DNA of 64,000 nt from Liquidambar formosana (GCA_039720395.1 CM077826.1:17857053-17921052); one strand, 5' to 3'; shown: positions 1 through 12,479, numbered from the stretch's first letter. Numbers and translations are program-made. Notes: generated from the sequence alone by a model not told the origin.

Positions 1-67
1 AGCGTCAAATATTTTGGGACAGCCCAAAAAAGATATAGGGACTATTATTATTATGGGGTGGAGGGAG
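1..67. mobile_element. Stowaway-like MITE, right end only
   Basis: The first 67 bases end in GGAGGGAG followed by TA at 68-69, the usual edge of plant Tc1/mariner-type Stowaway MITEs (TIR CTCCCTCC, TA target duplication). The other end lies outside the window. It sits in a beta'-COP intron. Confidence 0.55.
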
Positions 68-362
68 TACAATGTAAAAAAGTGAAACTACACTATGCCG
101 CAAAATAAAGATAAACCGTAAATACATAAACAAGGCTTGAGGTTTAAGTTTCAACATCATGTCACAACTCAATTTGACCTTCCTCAGGTAAAGACACAAA
201 AAAGATGAATCTCAACATAACCTGTGAATACATAAAATCACTTAAAAAATTAACCTCATACCACTTCGATAACACCTGTCTCATAAAAACAAGCAAGGGA
301 TAGACAGAGTTCAAATACATTTGAACTTAGTATTAAGAGACTTTGTATCACACAAAACTTAC

Positions 363-3300
363 CTATAAGTGGTCGCATGCCATATACGAACAGTCCCATC
401 CTCAGAACCCGTAATGATTATGGGTAGTTCAGGATGAAAACATACTGCAGAAACATTATGTGTGTGACCTTCTAGCGTCTGGACACAACCTTTGGTTTGA
501 TAGTCCCACACCTGCTTTCATTGACATTATCCATGATCATTCTCAAATTATCATACCTATATAAAAACCCAACATGGATTAATAAAAAGAACAATTAAAG
601 ACAGACCTTAGCAGTATGATCATCAGAACCAGTGATTAGATAAGGTTTATCACCACCCGTGAAGTAATCAACACAATTAACCCCTTTCTGATGGGCATCC
701 AGTGTAAAGTTTGGGTCAGGGGAGCCCAGATTCCAAATCTAGAAAGGAGACATTAAGAGCATAGTTACCACATTCATCCCTAATGAAGCAAAAGAATGCA
801 GTTGACAAGTTACCCAAATAAAGTCTCATTCATACCTTTATAGTGCGATCAAGAGATGCACTTGCAAAAGTATTGGTGTCTTTTGGATTAAATGTCACTT
901 GCATCACGTAATGGGAATGACCCTCAAAGATCTGAGTACATGCCCAACCCTTCTCCCAATCCCAAAGTTTTATGAGCATGTCATCAGATGATGACAGCAC
1001 ATATGGAAGGGTAGGATGGACAGCCACACACCTAATGTAATCTGTGTGTGCCTCAAACACTTTAACCTTATCCATTGTATTGTAATTGTACACACGAATA
1101 AACATATCGTCAGCTCCAGCAACAACCCATTGTTTACGTGATATAAACTTTGCTGACCTAACTGCAAGCGCATAATGTAGCTGTTAGAACACAGTAATGA
1201 CCTAACCATGAAGAGAGAAATGCTAGTAAAGCGCTCTTCCAAGTATAGAAAAATGCAAACCAATAAAGGATAATAATGTGTATCACGTACCTGGTAACTC
1301 CGTGACCTCAAAAGACTTCGCCATAGACTGAAGCAGCATCAAGGAATTTTAAGTTAGCATTTTAAAATTTAAAAAAAAAACTAAACCCACAATAAATCAT
1401 GATAACTTGAAGAGTAAAAAACATAAAAATACTTTGCCATAGTGTGGTGCAGTATAGCAAAAATGTTACGTATATGAAATAGTGAAATACTACAAATCAT
1501 CAACTAGCTGTCACACACAGGGATCTTGCTAACTAAGACACACAAAAGGAACATATAGAAATGATAGCAAAAAAGAGTCTTATCATGTTCTAGCTAGCAT
1601 TTACAAGACCTTTTTTTGTGTATTCTTCAATGCTTAATTTAAAAGTTAAATATTTAAAAGAACCTGAACCCACAAGGACTCATGTCAACTTTAAGACTGA
1701 AAAAAATAAATAAATAAACAAATACTTTGTCACATTCTGGAGGTGCATGGTGAAAACTTTAACTGGATGTATTAAATCATTATATTTCATTATAAACAAT
1801 TAGGTATGCCAACCCTATGGAGTCAACTAATCAGAAAATGTGATCAATTACACTACTGGAGTTCCAGGAAAAAGGCTTTTGGTTTAGCTGGTTGGCATTG
1901 CTAAAAATTCATGCTTTTGTTGGCTGCCTGTAATGCTAGAAAAGCGTACAAGTGGTGCAATAAGAATGTGAGATCTTATCCTATTGACCCAGTAATTAAT
2001 TTATCATTTTATCAACGATCAGGACCCAGTGAAGGCCTTCATTTTCCTTGAACCTCACTCTATGTTGTAAGCCTCACAAACCTGTCAAAAATAATATATA
2101 GAGATACAAATAGATAGATAGATAGATATAGGGAAAGGCGTAAGGAGGGAGGGAGGACCTAAGGTTCTCCTCCGTGGGCTTTCCGCTCCTTGACCTAGCC
2201 ACTCAATCTCTGCATGATGACAATGCCTTTCTTGTGTATGTATATATGGATTTGTATATTCTCAGCATGTAAGTATTAAAATTGTTTAACTAACCAAAAT
2301 GGGGTAATACTGGCAAACATTGAGTCCTATGACCAACATCAACAGATGGCAGTCATGCAATTGGCGAATATTTTGACCTTAATGATATTCCCAACGGTGG
2401 AATATACCAGAAAAAAAGAGAAGAAAGTGTATTGAAGGAGTTACAAGACTGAAGACAAAGTGCTATGGCTTAAGAAAGGAAAATGCCAAACAAACAAGGT
2501 CCACTCCATGGTTACAGCGATTAAAGAGAAGAAAGTGTATGGGTAAAATAAAGTTCCCACTATACCTATGCTATTGTTTTTTGACATGAAGTAGGAAAAC
2601 CCATGAGGTTTGCACTAGTCGCAAGTTTACCATGCAGCCTAGACAACTGACCTACTACAAGGATGATAATGCTAAGTGGCCGATTGGATGTTGCAAACGG
2701 AGGTGGAGTTGGGAAGCCCAATTCCAATTCTTCTGTTTGGAGGCGCATAAGAATTGAAATTTAAAAATTCCACCGAATTGGGACATAACTTAAAACCAAG
2801 CCCGGAAATTCTTAGGGGTGGGGGACCAGAATTGAAAACTTATAAGTTTGAAATGGAATGCGCACTCAATCTCAATAAAAGAACTCCACAAACCCACATT
2901 TCGTCTCATTCTCTGGTATTGGGTTTCTCTAACCCCATCATTGCAACAAAGACAAAGGAAGCACTCCTCCAAGCGATGAGGAAGAGATTGTATGTAGCTC
3001 ATCCACACCTCCACTCCCCACCTCTGTTGCACAGGTGTTCTCCCTTCTTTTTGTTCTTCATCATTCCTTGTGTTTTTTTCTATTCCTTTTTTTTTTTTGC
3101 TTGTGTGTGTGTGTGTGTGTGTGTGAACAAATCTATTTCAAATCTGAAACAATTCTCGTAGGAACGTCAGATGAGGGGCTGATCAAGGGCAGGGATTGGA
3201 TGTTTAAGTGATTAGATCCGGTGGTGGCGAGCAGAGGGTTGTGGGTGTATCGAATCAAGGTGTTGAAAAATGGGTTGATGGATTGTATTAAAATAGAAAT

Positions 3301-3408
3301 TATATATACACACACATACATATATATATATAGAGTTCCCTTCAAGTCTAGGATCCAACGCTTGAAATTCGTCCGGGATCTCAAACTTTAAGTTTTGTGT
3401 ACGTGTGC

Positions 3409-3444
<36 letters not shown>

Positions 3445-3827
3445 GTTATGTTCTCATCAGCACGTGTTGATATAAGTTATATCAACACCATGCATTGGGG
3501 GTTGTACCCCTTGCATTGGTCCAATGTATCTCATATCCCACTAATGCTCAAGGTACAACTCCCAATACAGGTGTTGATATAAGTTATATCAGCACATACT
3601 TACCTAATCATCATCCTATATATATATATATATATACGGTTATGTTCCCATCAGCACATGTTGATATAAGTTATATCAGCACGTGTTGATAGAAGTTATA
3701 TCAGCACCATGCATTGGGGGATGTACCCTTTGCATTGATCCAATGTACTCCGTAACCCACTAATGCACGAGGTACAACTTCCAATGCGGGTGTTGATATA
3801 AGTTATATCAGTATATGCTTACCTGAT

Positions 3828-3872
<45 letters not shown>

Positions 3873-6563
3873 GTTTAAGATTGTGAGGATGATGGTGGAT
3901 TAAAGGTATTCGGAAAGATATCAAAACAGTTTGGAGGATGGTTCCTCATGCTATTTTGTGGTGCATTTGGAGAGAACATAACTTGAGAACTTTTGAAGAA
4001 GAGGAATCATCTTTTGTGGAGCTCAAATCTTCTTTGATCAAAACTCTTTTTTGGTGGTCATGTAGTTATATGGGTGGGAATTACCTTTCTTTTATAGATT
4101 TTGTTGACTCCTTGTGTTTCTAATTGTTAAGGGGGTTGAGTTTCTTGTTGGGCTCTTGTTTATTATGAGCTACTTTTTATTCTCTTGTATATGTCTTACG
4201 TACGAGGGTCTAATCCCTTCTTTTCTTTTATAATACAATCATTTACCTTATCAAACAAAAAAAAAAAGATTGTGAGGATGATGCTGCCACTGACAGTGAT
4301 GTCAGTAGGACGAAGCATGGCTTGGAACTTAGGTGATGATATTCATAGAGCTTCATTGACGATAGTAAATAAGGTGCTGCCAGAAAAAGCTACCATATCC
4401 CCCCCCCCCTCTCATTGGTTCTTGGATCCAACACAATCAAGCAAAAAAATTGAAATTAGGATCAAAATTCAATTTCTTTGACTCCAATTCTTTATGTCGT
4501 CCAAATAATGGAATCTTAATTTCATTAATTCCAACTCAATTCCAATTCCATCATAATTGGAACTAGAGTTGCAACTCTTTACTCTGATTGCATTCCGAGT
4601 TCCATTTGGACCCTGATACAAACATCCTCTAATCGAAATGAAATCTTCCAAGATAGTTATGCGAGTTACCCAATAATTGCAACATATCAATCAATGATTA
4701 AACAAGCTAAAAACATCAATATTAATGTATCTGTTCATAACATACTCTGAACGTGTTTTCCAAATCATTGCTGCATATTGCCTAATAAAATGTTTCCATT
4801 TTCCCATGAGGAAATGATACCCTAATGCCAAAACAAGTAAAACATACCTCTGCTCCTCATAGTTTAATCTACATATGCTATTCCTCGTTCTGGTTACAAT
4901 CTATGTATATTATTCCTAGCTCTGGCTACAATAGTATCATAGTTTACCACATATATTTTATACCGTTGTCTACAATTTTATTCATCCACTTTACTTTCTA
5001 GCACAAAATCCTGAAAATGAGAAAATCAAAGGTGTATTGGGAGGTCCTGAGGAAAAGAAACCATGCCATTGTGATTTAAATAAATCTTGAAAGTATAACA
5101 CAACATATAAAATGGAGCCAATCCCACATATAATGATAAAACATCATTTCTAGGATTTCATGTGATGTCATGTCAAACTTCTTCATTCACTGCTGATGGT
5201 GACTCCATTATTTGTAATCAATGCAATCTAGTAGAACTGTCAAATGCTAAAAATTTAAACCACATGACCCTAAAACAATGTGTCCACTAGCCACATTGTA
5301 AGTCATCGCCACTCCCTACCAAGAACAGAGGAAAAAAAATTTCCCAAGAATTTACTTTATTAAGAAGATGCTTCCAATCCCAAGAAAGACATGGGGACAT
5401 AACAAGCAACAAAACATTGAAAGCCACAGAAAATTACTAATAAGAATCTGTTTGATTAAATAATTTAACTCCATTGCAGAAATAACGTAACAGTTCCATA
5501 CCTGTGATTGGTAGTTCCAGATACACACAGTTCCTGAATACAAACTCGCTAGAATCCTGCAGTAATAAGATTAATACAACATATTTCAGTAAAAAAGCCA
5601 CTTTCCACAACATTCACCGAGTTCAATATGTTGTTTGCATAAAACAAATTACATAACACATCAGCACATATCCAAATGGAAAATGTAATTCTTCCCAACT
5701 AAACTGCCCCTACTCTCCATCCCGACTTGTGGTAAAAGCACTATTGAAATTAATGGGAAATGATGGTTTTTTTTTTTTTTTTTGAAAAGAATGGGAGAAA
5801 TAATGAGCCACCTCCTTTCACATGAGGAGTCAGGATGTATATCTTTTTAAAGTAAACTAGAATACAAAACACTGAATTCAGAAATGTAGATGACGTAAAA
5901 AAACATTCACCAACACATAGTTAAATTACCATGGTTCTGTCGGATGTAGATCCACAGATTTTACTCTTTCTGATCTTTGCGCAAGTTTTCTCTGATCCAA
6001 ACATCATTGTAAGAAGGTTATTCAGACAATTTGAATTCACAGTCTCACTCTCTATTTGGTTACTGAGAAACACTAGGAATATTTGTGACAACTTGAAGGT
6101 GAAAATGGCTGTCATAAGATTCCAAATTTTCTTTTCGTTTCCTTTGATTTCTCCGCAACCAAATGGAGCATCAAGAAAATGAGATCTAATTACATATATA
6201 TATATATATACAGAGAGAGAGAGAGAGAGAGAGAGATGGGAAAGGATTTAGAATGAGTGTATAGGAATACCTTGATTTCGAGTCTGAGAGGCTGTCAACA
6301 AATAACAAAACCAAACAAAGATCAATCAGTGCATAATCAAACACCAGATCTCAAATAAATTCAAATCTGTAATGGATTCTAGGCATCGCATTCAAATTAA
6401 CAGATTAAAAACAGTTAAATTTCATGATTAATAGCGAAAATTCATGCAAATTATAGCTGCAATGTGACATTCATATAAAATCGAAGCAGATTTCACACCA
6501 GATCTAAGCTATATTCGAATGCCAAAGCACTCGAAAGGCAAGACGAAATCGTGAACTTACCAT
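363..6563 (-). CDS. COPB2: Coatomer subunit beta' (beta'-COP), 5' part, 8 coding exons
   Basis: Beta'-COP is a WD40 propeller subunit of the COPI coat that drives Golgi-to-ER and intra-Golgi vesicle transport from the cytosolic face. Coding exons, in transcript order on the minus strand: 6563-6561 (ATG only), 6291-6271 (PLRLEIK), 5991-5930, 5556-5502, 1327-1291, 1161-836, 738-607 and 511-363. All junctions are GT-AG and phases join without a break, giving about 261 codons of a protein that is usually about 900. Recognisable stretches are [20 protein letters not shown], the WD-type repeats [42 protein letters not shown] and DDHTAKVWDYQTK, and [15 protein letters not shown]. No stop or frameshift is seen. 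The remaining propeller and the alpha-solenoid part lie beyond position 1. The start is chosen because it matches the conserved [19 protein letters not shown]-terminus. Confidence 0.95.
3442..3616. mobile_element. Palindromic (TA)n-associated MITE, copy A
   Basis: About 175 bp of near-palindromic sequence. Each arm carries the self-complementary core TTGATATAAGTTATATCAA (or a close variant), followed inward by CACCATGCATTGGGGGTTGT on the left and its inverted counterpart (GGTACAACTCCCAAT) on the right. It lies between a (TA)n tract ending at 3441 and another beginning at about 3616. No coding capacity is seen. Same family as the copies at 3636, 11360 and 44863. Confidence 0.75.
3636..3828. 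mobile_element. Palindromic (TA)n-associated MITE, copy B
   Basis: Second copy, in direct orientation and separated from copy A only by about 20 bp of TA repeat. Its left arm has an extra internal duplication, so the TTGATA...TATATCA core occurs twice in that arm (about 3661-3706). It is followed directly by a (TA)n run of about 40 bp. Confidence 0.75.
3895..4267 (+). mobile_element. 5'-truncated L1-type LINE with perfect TSD
   Basis: The insertion is framed by a perfect 16-bp duplication, gattgtgaggatgatg, at 3879-3894 and 4268-4283. Inside, a frame at 3938-4123 gives [20 protein letters not shown]..., the C-terminal end typical of plant L1-type ORF2 proteins. A TG-rich 3' UTR and a poly(A) tail at about 4257-4267 follow. 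The intact duplication suggests a fairly recent insertion. It is in the opposite orientation to beta'-COP. Confidence 0.88.
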
Positions 6564-6830
6564 TTTTACAGATGAAACTGCGAAGAATGAGCTCTGATTC
6601 AAATCACGAACCCTAGAGAGAGAGATCAAGAGAGAGAAAGAGAGAGTCTTAGAGAGAGGGAGAGGGGAGGATTTGCTCTTGTATCGCGACCTCTGTGTAT
6701 ATACACCAAATCGATGCTTTGCAGTTAAGAAAATATAAATTTATAATGATAAATTAAATTACGAAAGCGCCACTGCTTCGAGTACTGCCACGTCTGAAAA
6801 TCCACGTTGTTGATGACGTGGCCGTACATT
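6564..6830 (-). promoter_or_regulatory. COPB2: beta'-COP 5' leader and core promoter
   Basis: Reading on the minus strand, a TATA-like TGTATATACAC lies at about 6694-6705. A CT-rich leader (seen as GA-rich on the plus strand, about 6601-6665) runs down to the ATG at 6563. Further upstream, three ACGT-core sites lie at about 6788-6794, 6802-6807 and 6811-6822 (including TGACGTGG). The transcription start, near 6665-6670, is inferred from TATA spacing only. Confidence 0.6.
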
Positions 6831-7044
6831 TATGATGTGGCGAAGGTTCATTGGCATAGTGACTCCAAGTCGCTCTGAGAGTCTGCTAAATGTCGTCACT
6901 CGAGCATCGTATGCCGTTGATGAAAGTAAACAATTTTAAGAATGTACGGTGTAGATCGAGGCCGAAGATCTTCCGAGGTCTGACTGTATGATGGCAGTAG
7001 CAACGGAAGAGTTTTATTTATTTATTTTTTTTTTTTGGGTGAGA
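6831..7044. other. Upstream flank of beta'-COP
   Basis: Apart from a poly(T) stretch near 7020-7037 I see no gene or repeat here. Distal promoter elements of the minus-strand gene could lie here. Confidence 0.4.
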
Positions 7045-7380
7045 GGGATTGTGGCCTAAGCTAAGCTAAGGCCTAAAAGTGCCTACAGAAATCATATCAG
7101 TCAGGAGAAATTTAGTCAACTCCATGGGGGTGTTCAAATTGCATGACGCATTCGTTTTAATTTTCTCCTATTTCAATAAGGAAGTCAGTATATGAATTCT
7201 CTTCACGAAGAATGTGTTTGATAGAGTAATTCTAATCTCGAATCATGAAATTTCAGTAATCATGAATGATAACCACAAGAGGATAGTCATCATCATCTCC
7301 ACAGATGAGGTTGATAGCCAACTGAGAGTCAGATTCAATTTGGATTCTTAGAATGGAGTTTTTCCATGCCATTTATAGAC
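7045..7380 (-). pseudogene. Decayed RNase H-like (RVT_3) fragment
   Basis: Read on the minus strand, with in-frame stops, this gives IESDSQLAINLICGDDDDYP, then VVIIHDY, then YSIKHILREENSYTDFLIEI. That is the layout of plant RNase H-like domains found at the C-terminus of LINE-derived proteins: the acidic D of ESDS, then the HILREENS region. Several stops break the frame, and no flanking duplication was found. It is most likely an old LINE 3' remnant. Confidence 0.6.
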
Positions 7381-10300
7381 CTGGAAGAGTTTTATTATTA
7401 TTTGGCTTAAAAAGTTGCATTGCCATTCCATAATTATAATAAAGAATAAAATTTGAGAATTTCAAAAATTATTCCTAATATTTGAGATATTTAAAAATAA
7501 TTTAAGAATTATTTAAATATGCAAGACAAATTCAAGTTTGATTTGTTTGATGAAGATCTTAAATAAATCCAAGATATTTTAGAATAATTTGAGAATTTTA
7601 TTATAGAAATGCTATAGTTAGTCACCACGATTTGAGAATTTTATTATTAGGATCATGCGTCAAGGTCCATTGATCTTGCCGTGTTGTGTACTTGTATGAG
7701 ACCGGGGCCTACAATGGCACAACATGAGAGGCATGTTCGGTTCCGTAAAAATAAAAACACGTTTAGGATGGCAATGGTTTTTAGAGTATGGCAGTATGCA
7801 AAGTTGCATACTCTAATGCAACCAAACATTTAAAAATAACTCTTTGGCTGATTTAAAAATAAATAAATCACCTTTTGGGGTAAGAAAATAAATTAAGACT
7901 CTATTAGATACTATTTAGGGAAAGTTAGGAAAAAGTTCACTTTATTGGATTGATGGAAGTATAAGTCTATGAAAAAAACTTATGTGGACATAAGTCCACT
8001 TTTAAGTAAAACAATTATGTATTTATCTAAATCTTAAGTGTATAAACTCAAATATATCTTTAAGTTGTTGTTTTTCTTTTTTATTTATTTATTTTTAACT
8101 TTAAAATAGCATAACTTTCAATCTATCCATTAGTTTTTTATAAAATTTATATTTTTAGAATCTATTCTCCGAGACCTTTAAAATAAGATTATGATGAATA
8201 TGAATTTATGCAAAAATAAAAAATAAAATAGTTATATTGACTTGCTACATAAAATACAATTCCATTCAACTGTTTATTATAAAAATAAAAATAAAAATTT
8301 TGAATATTTGCATAATCTAACTTCAATAGTTTATGAAAACTATCAAATCTAAGTGTTTGTACCTAAATTTAATTTATTAAAACAATTAAATTTAAATGAT
8401 TATGACTAATTTTAATTTCTCCATTTTATCTTAACCCTCAACTACCATCAATGTTTTCTGAAATTGTTATTATGTGCTCAAATCGTATTCCTCAAGATTA
8501 AGGTGTTCAGAAATTTGGTTTCAAATTTAGAGCGCTTAATAATGATGATGAGCCACCACACTATCAAACCTGATGATTGAGCGCCTCCTTCGTTAAAAAA
8601 AATGGAGGTTTCTTCTCTGCACACCACTTGCATTGTCAAAAAAAAAAAAAAGAAGAAGAAATTTAAGTGATGACTTTGAATCTAAATATCTCCATCTCTT
8701 GAGTAGCAAATTTACAGTTCTAATCGACTTCACACAGTCAAAAAATGGGGGTTTCTTAAGTGAGCAGTTACGTCGTCGGCCACCATAGTTTTTGGCATCA
8801 CAAGTTTTGATGGAGTGAAAATAGAAAAAACTTGCAGACAGAAAGAGAGAAAAGATGGAAAGGGAGAAAGAGAGAGAACGATATTTTTACTGAAGATGTG
8901 AATATAATAAATATGAAAGTATTTTGGTCCTAAGGATTGTTTGATGGATCTAGGGTTTCACAAAAATTTCCAACGGACTGATGTCTGCATAAGTCCTAAA
9001 ATTTGGACTTGTAGCCAAAGGCCCCTACTATTTATGAGGTGAGCCTAGGGGTGAAAAAAAATTGCCCACGGTCTTGGTTCAACTAGAAATTTTTTTACTA
9101 CGTCCTACCTGATACCCAATTAGGCCTATCCAAGCCTTAGCCTGATTATTAAGATGGGTGGGATTGGACTTGAGATTTGTGACCCAACCCAAAGTTAGCC
9201 CATTTTATATTAAATAATATACTATTAGCATATAAGTTATATTTATCATTATATTCAAATGAGATTAAAAAATAATGAAACAAAATTTACAAAAAACAAC
9301 ACCTAAAGATTATATTTGTCTTCCATTTTTTTTTTCCTTCAATTAATATAATGAATCTATTTTATTCAATGATCCATTTGCAAATGTCTTATTATAAATT
9401 ATAAATGTTATTAAATCATATAAACATTGATATAATGTTTGCAAATGTCTTTATAATTTATAAACATATTATGTATATAAACTTAATAGAGTTTAAATGT
9501 TATTTAGTAAAGAACCTATAAATAAGAAGTTGGCCCGAATTAGACCTAGTTCGAAGCCCGACACAAGGCTTAAGTATGTCTTAAGCCCGAAACCGGGTTT
9601 GGGCTTAATTTTTTTTAGCCAGCCCTAAAATTCAAAATCCCAATTAGGCCCAGGTCAAGCCCAACCCTACAGTAGGTAAGTCATACTGCGCTCTGCTACA
9701 AAGAAACACAATAAACCACATCACAACTGACGCGAACGAGGCTACCTTTTGTGTGAAAAAAGATAGATTTTCTCTTTTTCTAACATGTTATGTTACATTT
9801 TATAGGTTTTTTTTTACCTCATTCTATTTTTTATTTTATTTTATTTTATAAAATTTATATTTTTGGAATCTTCTCTTCGAGATATCCAAAATAAGATTCA
9901 TGATGAATTGGAAATGATGTAAAACAAATTTATTGAATTAACAGATAAATTTCTAAATTTGTTTTTAAGAAAAGGCAAAATACTTGTTAGGTGTATTTTT
10001 CAAAGGTCATCATTTCAACTCCTTGTACTTATTGTTGTCCATGTGAGTATGTGACTTCTCACATGGGCTATTAAAGGATTAATTTGGGTTAAAACCTTAG
10101 CAAAAATAAGCCTGTGATACTCCTAATTGTTAATCCAAAGAAAAATGGTGAGAAACGATAAATGGAAGACTTGCCATGTGGCATATTTTCTCTTTCATAT
10201 GATAATACAAGCAGTGACCTGCGCAATGCACAGAATAATATATAATGTTTTAATTATACAATAATATTATATATTAATTTAATATCTATATAAATAAGCT

Positions 10301-10733
10301 GAATTTGGAATTCTAGATAATTATACCATAATATATATATATATATTCTTTTTTTTTTCCCCTTTTCAGATTCATGAGTCAAACTGGTTAAATTTAGGTA
10401 TGCTAAATTTTGGTATTTAATATTAGTATTCTTTAATTATTATTATTTTTTCCTTATCATGATTCTTGAGTGTCCTATTTAAATTGAATTTGAATAAATA
10501 ATACGGAGTAAATAAGTGTTAAATAAATTAATGTCTTAAACTAATGTAAAAATGTCACGTCAAATTTATAAGTGGGGCCACAGCCAATGAGAGAAAAGAA
10601 TGAGAGAGAGGGAAGACCAAAAGACGCATGCTACATCAAGGAAATGAGCTCTATATAATACTATAAATAGGTTTAATTTTTCATACATTGGATGCTTGGA
10701 TGAAAGTATGAATAATTAAGCTGCAAGTGTATG
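7381..10733. other. AT-rich intergenic DNA, no gene seen
   Basis: No host reading frame is supportable. A roughly 100-bp motif (TAAAATTTATATTTTT...AATCT...GAGA) occurs at about 8130-8190 and again at about 9840-9905. The segment 9045-9671 starts TAGGGGTG and ends CCCAACCCTA and is rich in GGCCC/AGCCC words at both ends, as in old hAT-type elements, but I could not match an 8-bp target duplication. A short (TA)n tract lies at about 10330-10346. Confidence 0.4.
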
Positions 10734-10743
10734 CAAATTTTTA

Positions 10744-11060
10744 AAGGTTTTATGAAAAATATAAAAAATAATGAAACTAGACGCATAGTCCACTAGAAAA
10801 TATTATTTCAAACAATTTTGCAAAAGAAAGGTTTTTCACAATCCATTGTTTAGCTGAACTTTTGGCAAGAAAACAATCTCTACTTCATTTTTGGTTAAAA
10901 GGTTTACCTAAACGACATTTTTTCAGAAAAGTTTTATTCTACAAAATTATTTAAAATAATATTTTCTAATAAACCACGCTGTCTAAAAACCGTATATATT
11001 TTTTCATAAAACTTTGTTAAGCTAAAATAAGGGGGGGAGTGTGGTGGCAATAGCGAGAGG
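10744..11060. repeat. Diverged MITE related to 11807-12123
   Basis: The interior, for example GTCCACTAGAAAATATTATT and TTTTTCACAATCCATTGTTTA, aligns with the interior of the better-preserved element at 11807-12123. The ends are worn, so the limits are approximate. Confidence 0.45.
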
Positions 11061-11359
11061 GTTAGAGCCAATGGCCGGGTTAGAGAATCTCGATGACCAC
11101 CCTCTAACCTATAGGCCCAGTCAAATAATAGCAAAACCCGTCTAGCTGGTAATAAAAAGAGCATCTCAACAACACACCAAGGAAAAACCCAGTGCATTTT
11201 CTCGTAACATTCCAATCTCCCACTTGCCTGGAAACTTTAGAATGCATCAAGTTTCTTGTAACCCAAAAACCCCTAAAAGCATTTCCTCGAAACCTTAAAT
11301 TCAACAATTTTCAAATACAAATTTAAAATTTGATGGATAAAACTAAACATAATGTTAAT

Positions 11360-11531
11360 CGGTTATGTTCTCATCAGCACTCGTTGATATAAATTATATC
11401 AGCACCATGCATTGGGGGTTGTACCCTTGCATTAGTCCAATGTACCTCATATCCTACTAATGCACAAGGTACAACTCTCAATGCAAGTGTTGATATAAGT
11501 TATATCAGCACGTGCTTAGCTGATCATCATC
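11360..11531. mobile_element. Palindromic (TA)n-associated MITE, copy C
   Basis: Third copy of the family, same orientation as A and B. The left core is altered (GATATAAATTATATC) while the right core is intact. It is followed by an AT/TA-rich run at 11532-11570. The left flank is not a TA repeat. Confidence 0.72.
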
Positions 11532-11806
11532 TAATATTTTATATATATATATAAATATATATAATATAGGCCACAGATATATGATAGATTTAACCGATGA
11601 GATTGAGGCATTTGTGTGGTTTGGACTTTGGAGGAGCAATTCATGCGAAAAAGACCTCTGTCATGAGATCGAGCAATGAGTAGAGAAATAATTGAAATTT
11701 TACAGATGAGCTAGGCCCATTTAAATTATTGTCAGACTGGCTCCTTTATGGAAGAGTCTCTGTTTTGAATGGGGGGTTGCAAACTTGCAATAGCCCTTCC
11801 CCTCTT

Positions 11807-12123
11807 GGGGAACCGCTATTGCAACCCCCTATTTTTATCACCCCACCCATTTTCTTTTGGATTTTAAGATTTCATGAAAAATATAAAAGGTTTTTATAAA
11901 AATCGGTTGCTTGGTCCACTAGAAAACATCATTTTGAACAACTTTGTAGAAGAAAGTTTTTCCAAAACCTATCGTTTAGGTAGACTTTTTGGCAAAAAAT
12001 GAAATAAAGGCTATAAATGGCTAAAAAATATATTTAAAACCTTTTATATTTTGCATAAAACGTTAAAAACCTAAAGGATGAGGGTGGGATGATAAGAATG
12101 GGGAGTTGCAATAGCCATTCCCC
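11807..12123. mobile_element. MITE with roughly 45-bp terminal inverted repeats
   Basis: The left end reads GGGGAACCGCTATTGCAACC and the right end is its inverted counterpart, ending GGTTGCAATAGCCATTCCCC with small differences. The TIRs extend inward through the TTATCA(C/T)CCCACCC motif. Immediately to the left, at 11771-11802, another right-type end (GCAATAGCCCTTCCCC) faces it, so two members appear to abut. The target duplication is unclear, hence no superfamily is assigned. Confidence 0.6.
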
Positions 12124-12448
12124 TCTCTTTTGGGCCTATTATCAACAAAGCCCACTGAACTTTGGACTAGCCCATCGAAATTTGAGGATGATCATTCTAC
12201 AATGCAACTATGCAAGTGCATCCAAGTGGACTCCCTTGAAAAGCTTTCACAATGTCTTGCTCAATTAGCCTAGATTATTATATCTGGGGAACCATGTATT
12301 ATTCACAAGGTTAACAGTTCAAGCAATTGTTACTTGCATCACACCTTGTAGTGAAATGACTGATATATATGTATATATATAACGAAAGAAATTTAAGTAA
12401 AATATATGAAAAGGAGCACAAAAAATGTGCCTTCCCTCATTCTGTAAT

Positions 12449-12479
12449 TCCCCCACCCCCACCCCCACCCCCACCCCCT
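12449..12479. repeat. (CCCCCA)n minisatellite next to poly(T)
   Basis: Four to five CCCCCA units are followed by a CT-rich bridge and about 21 T. The minus strand is a run of G5 blocks and meets the simple rule for G-quadruplex formation. Confidence 0.85.

Larger units (their letters stand above)
1328..5501 (-). other. COPB2: 4.2 kb intron of beta'-COP, transposon-loaded
   Basis: This intron separates the exons encoding ...NYQSQ and SMAKSFEV. It contains a GATA microsatellite (about 2109-2128), a GT run (about 3103-3125), long (TA)n tracts (3412-3441, 3616-3635, 3829-3869), two palindromic repeat copies and a 5'-truncated LINE, all listed separately. Introns of this gene are much shorter elsewhere in the window, so most of the length is inserted DNA. 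Confidence 0.8.

Noticed and set aside
2754..3161. 135-codon plus-strand frame in the beta'-COP intron
   Set aside because: Ends in poly(T) and GT-repeat derived residues; lies antisense within an intron.
7729..7840. Possible Tourist-like MITE (ATGTTCGGTT / AACCAAACAT)
   Set aside because: Ends are short and no TAA duplication could be found.
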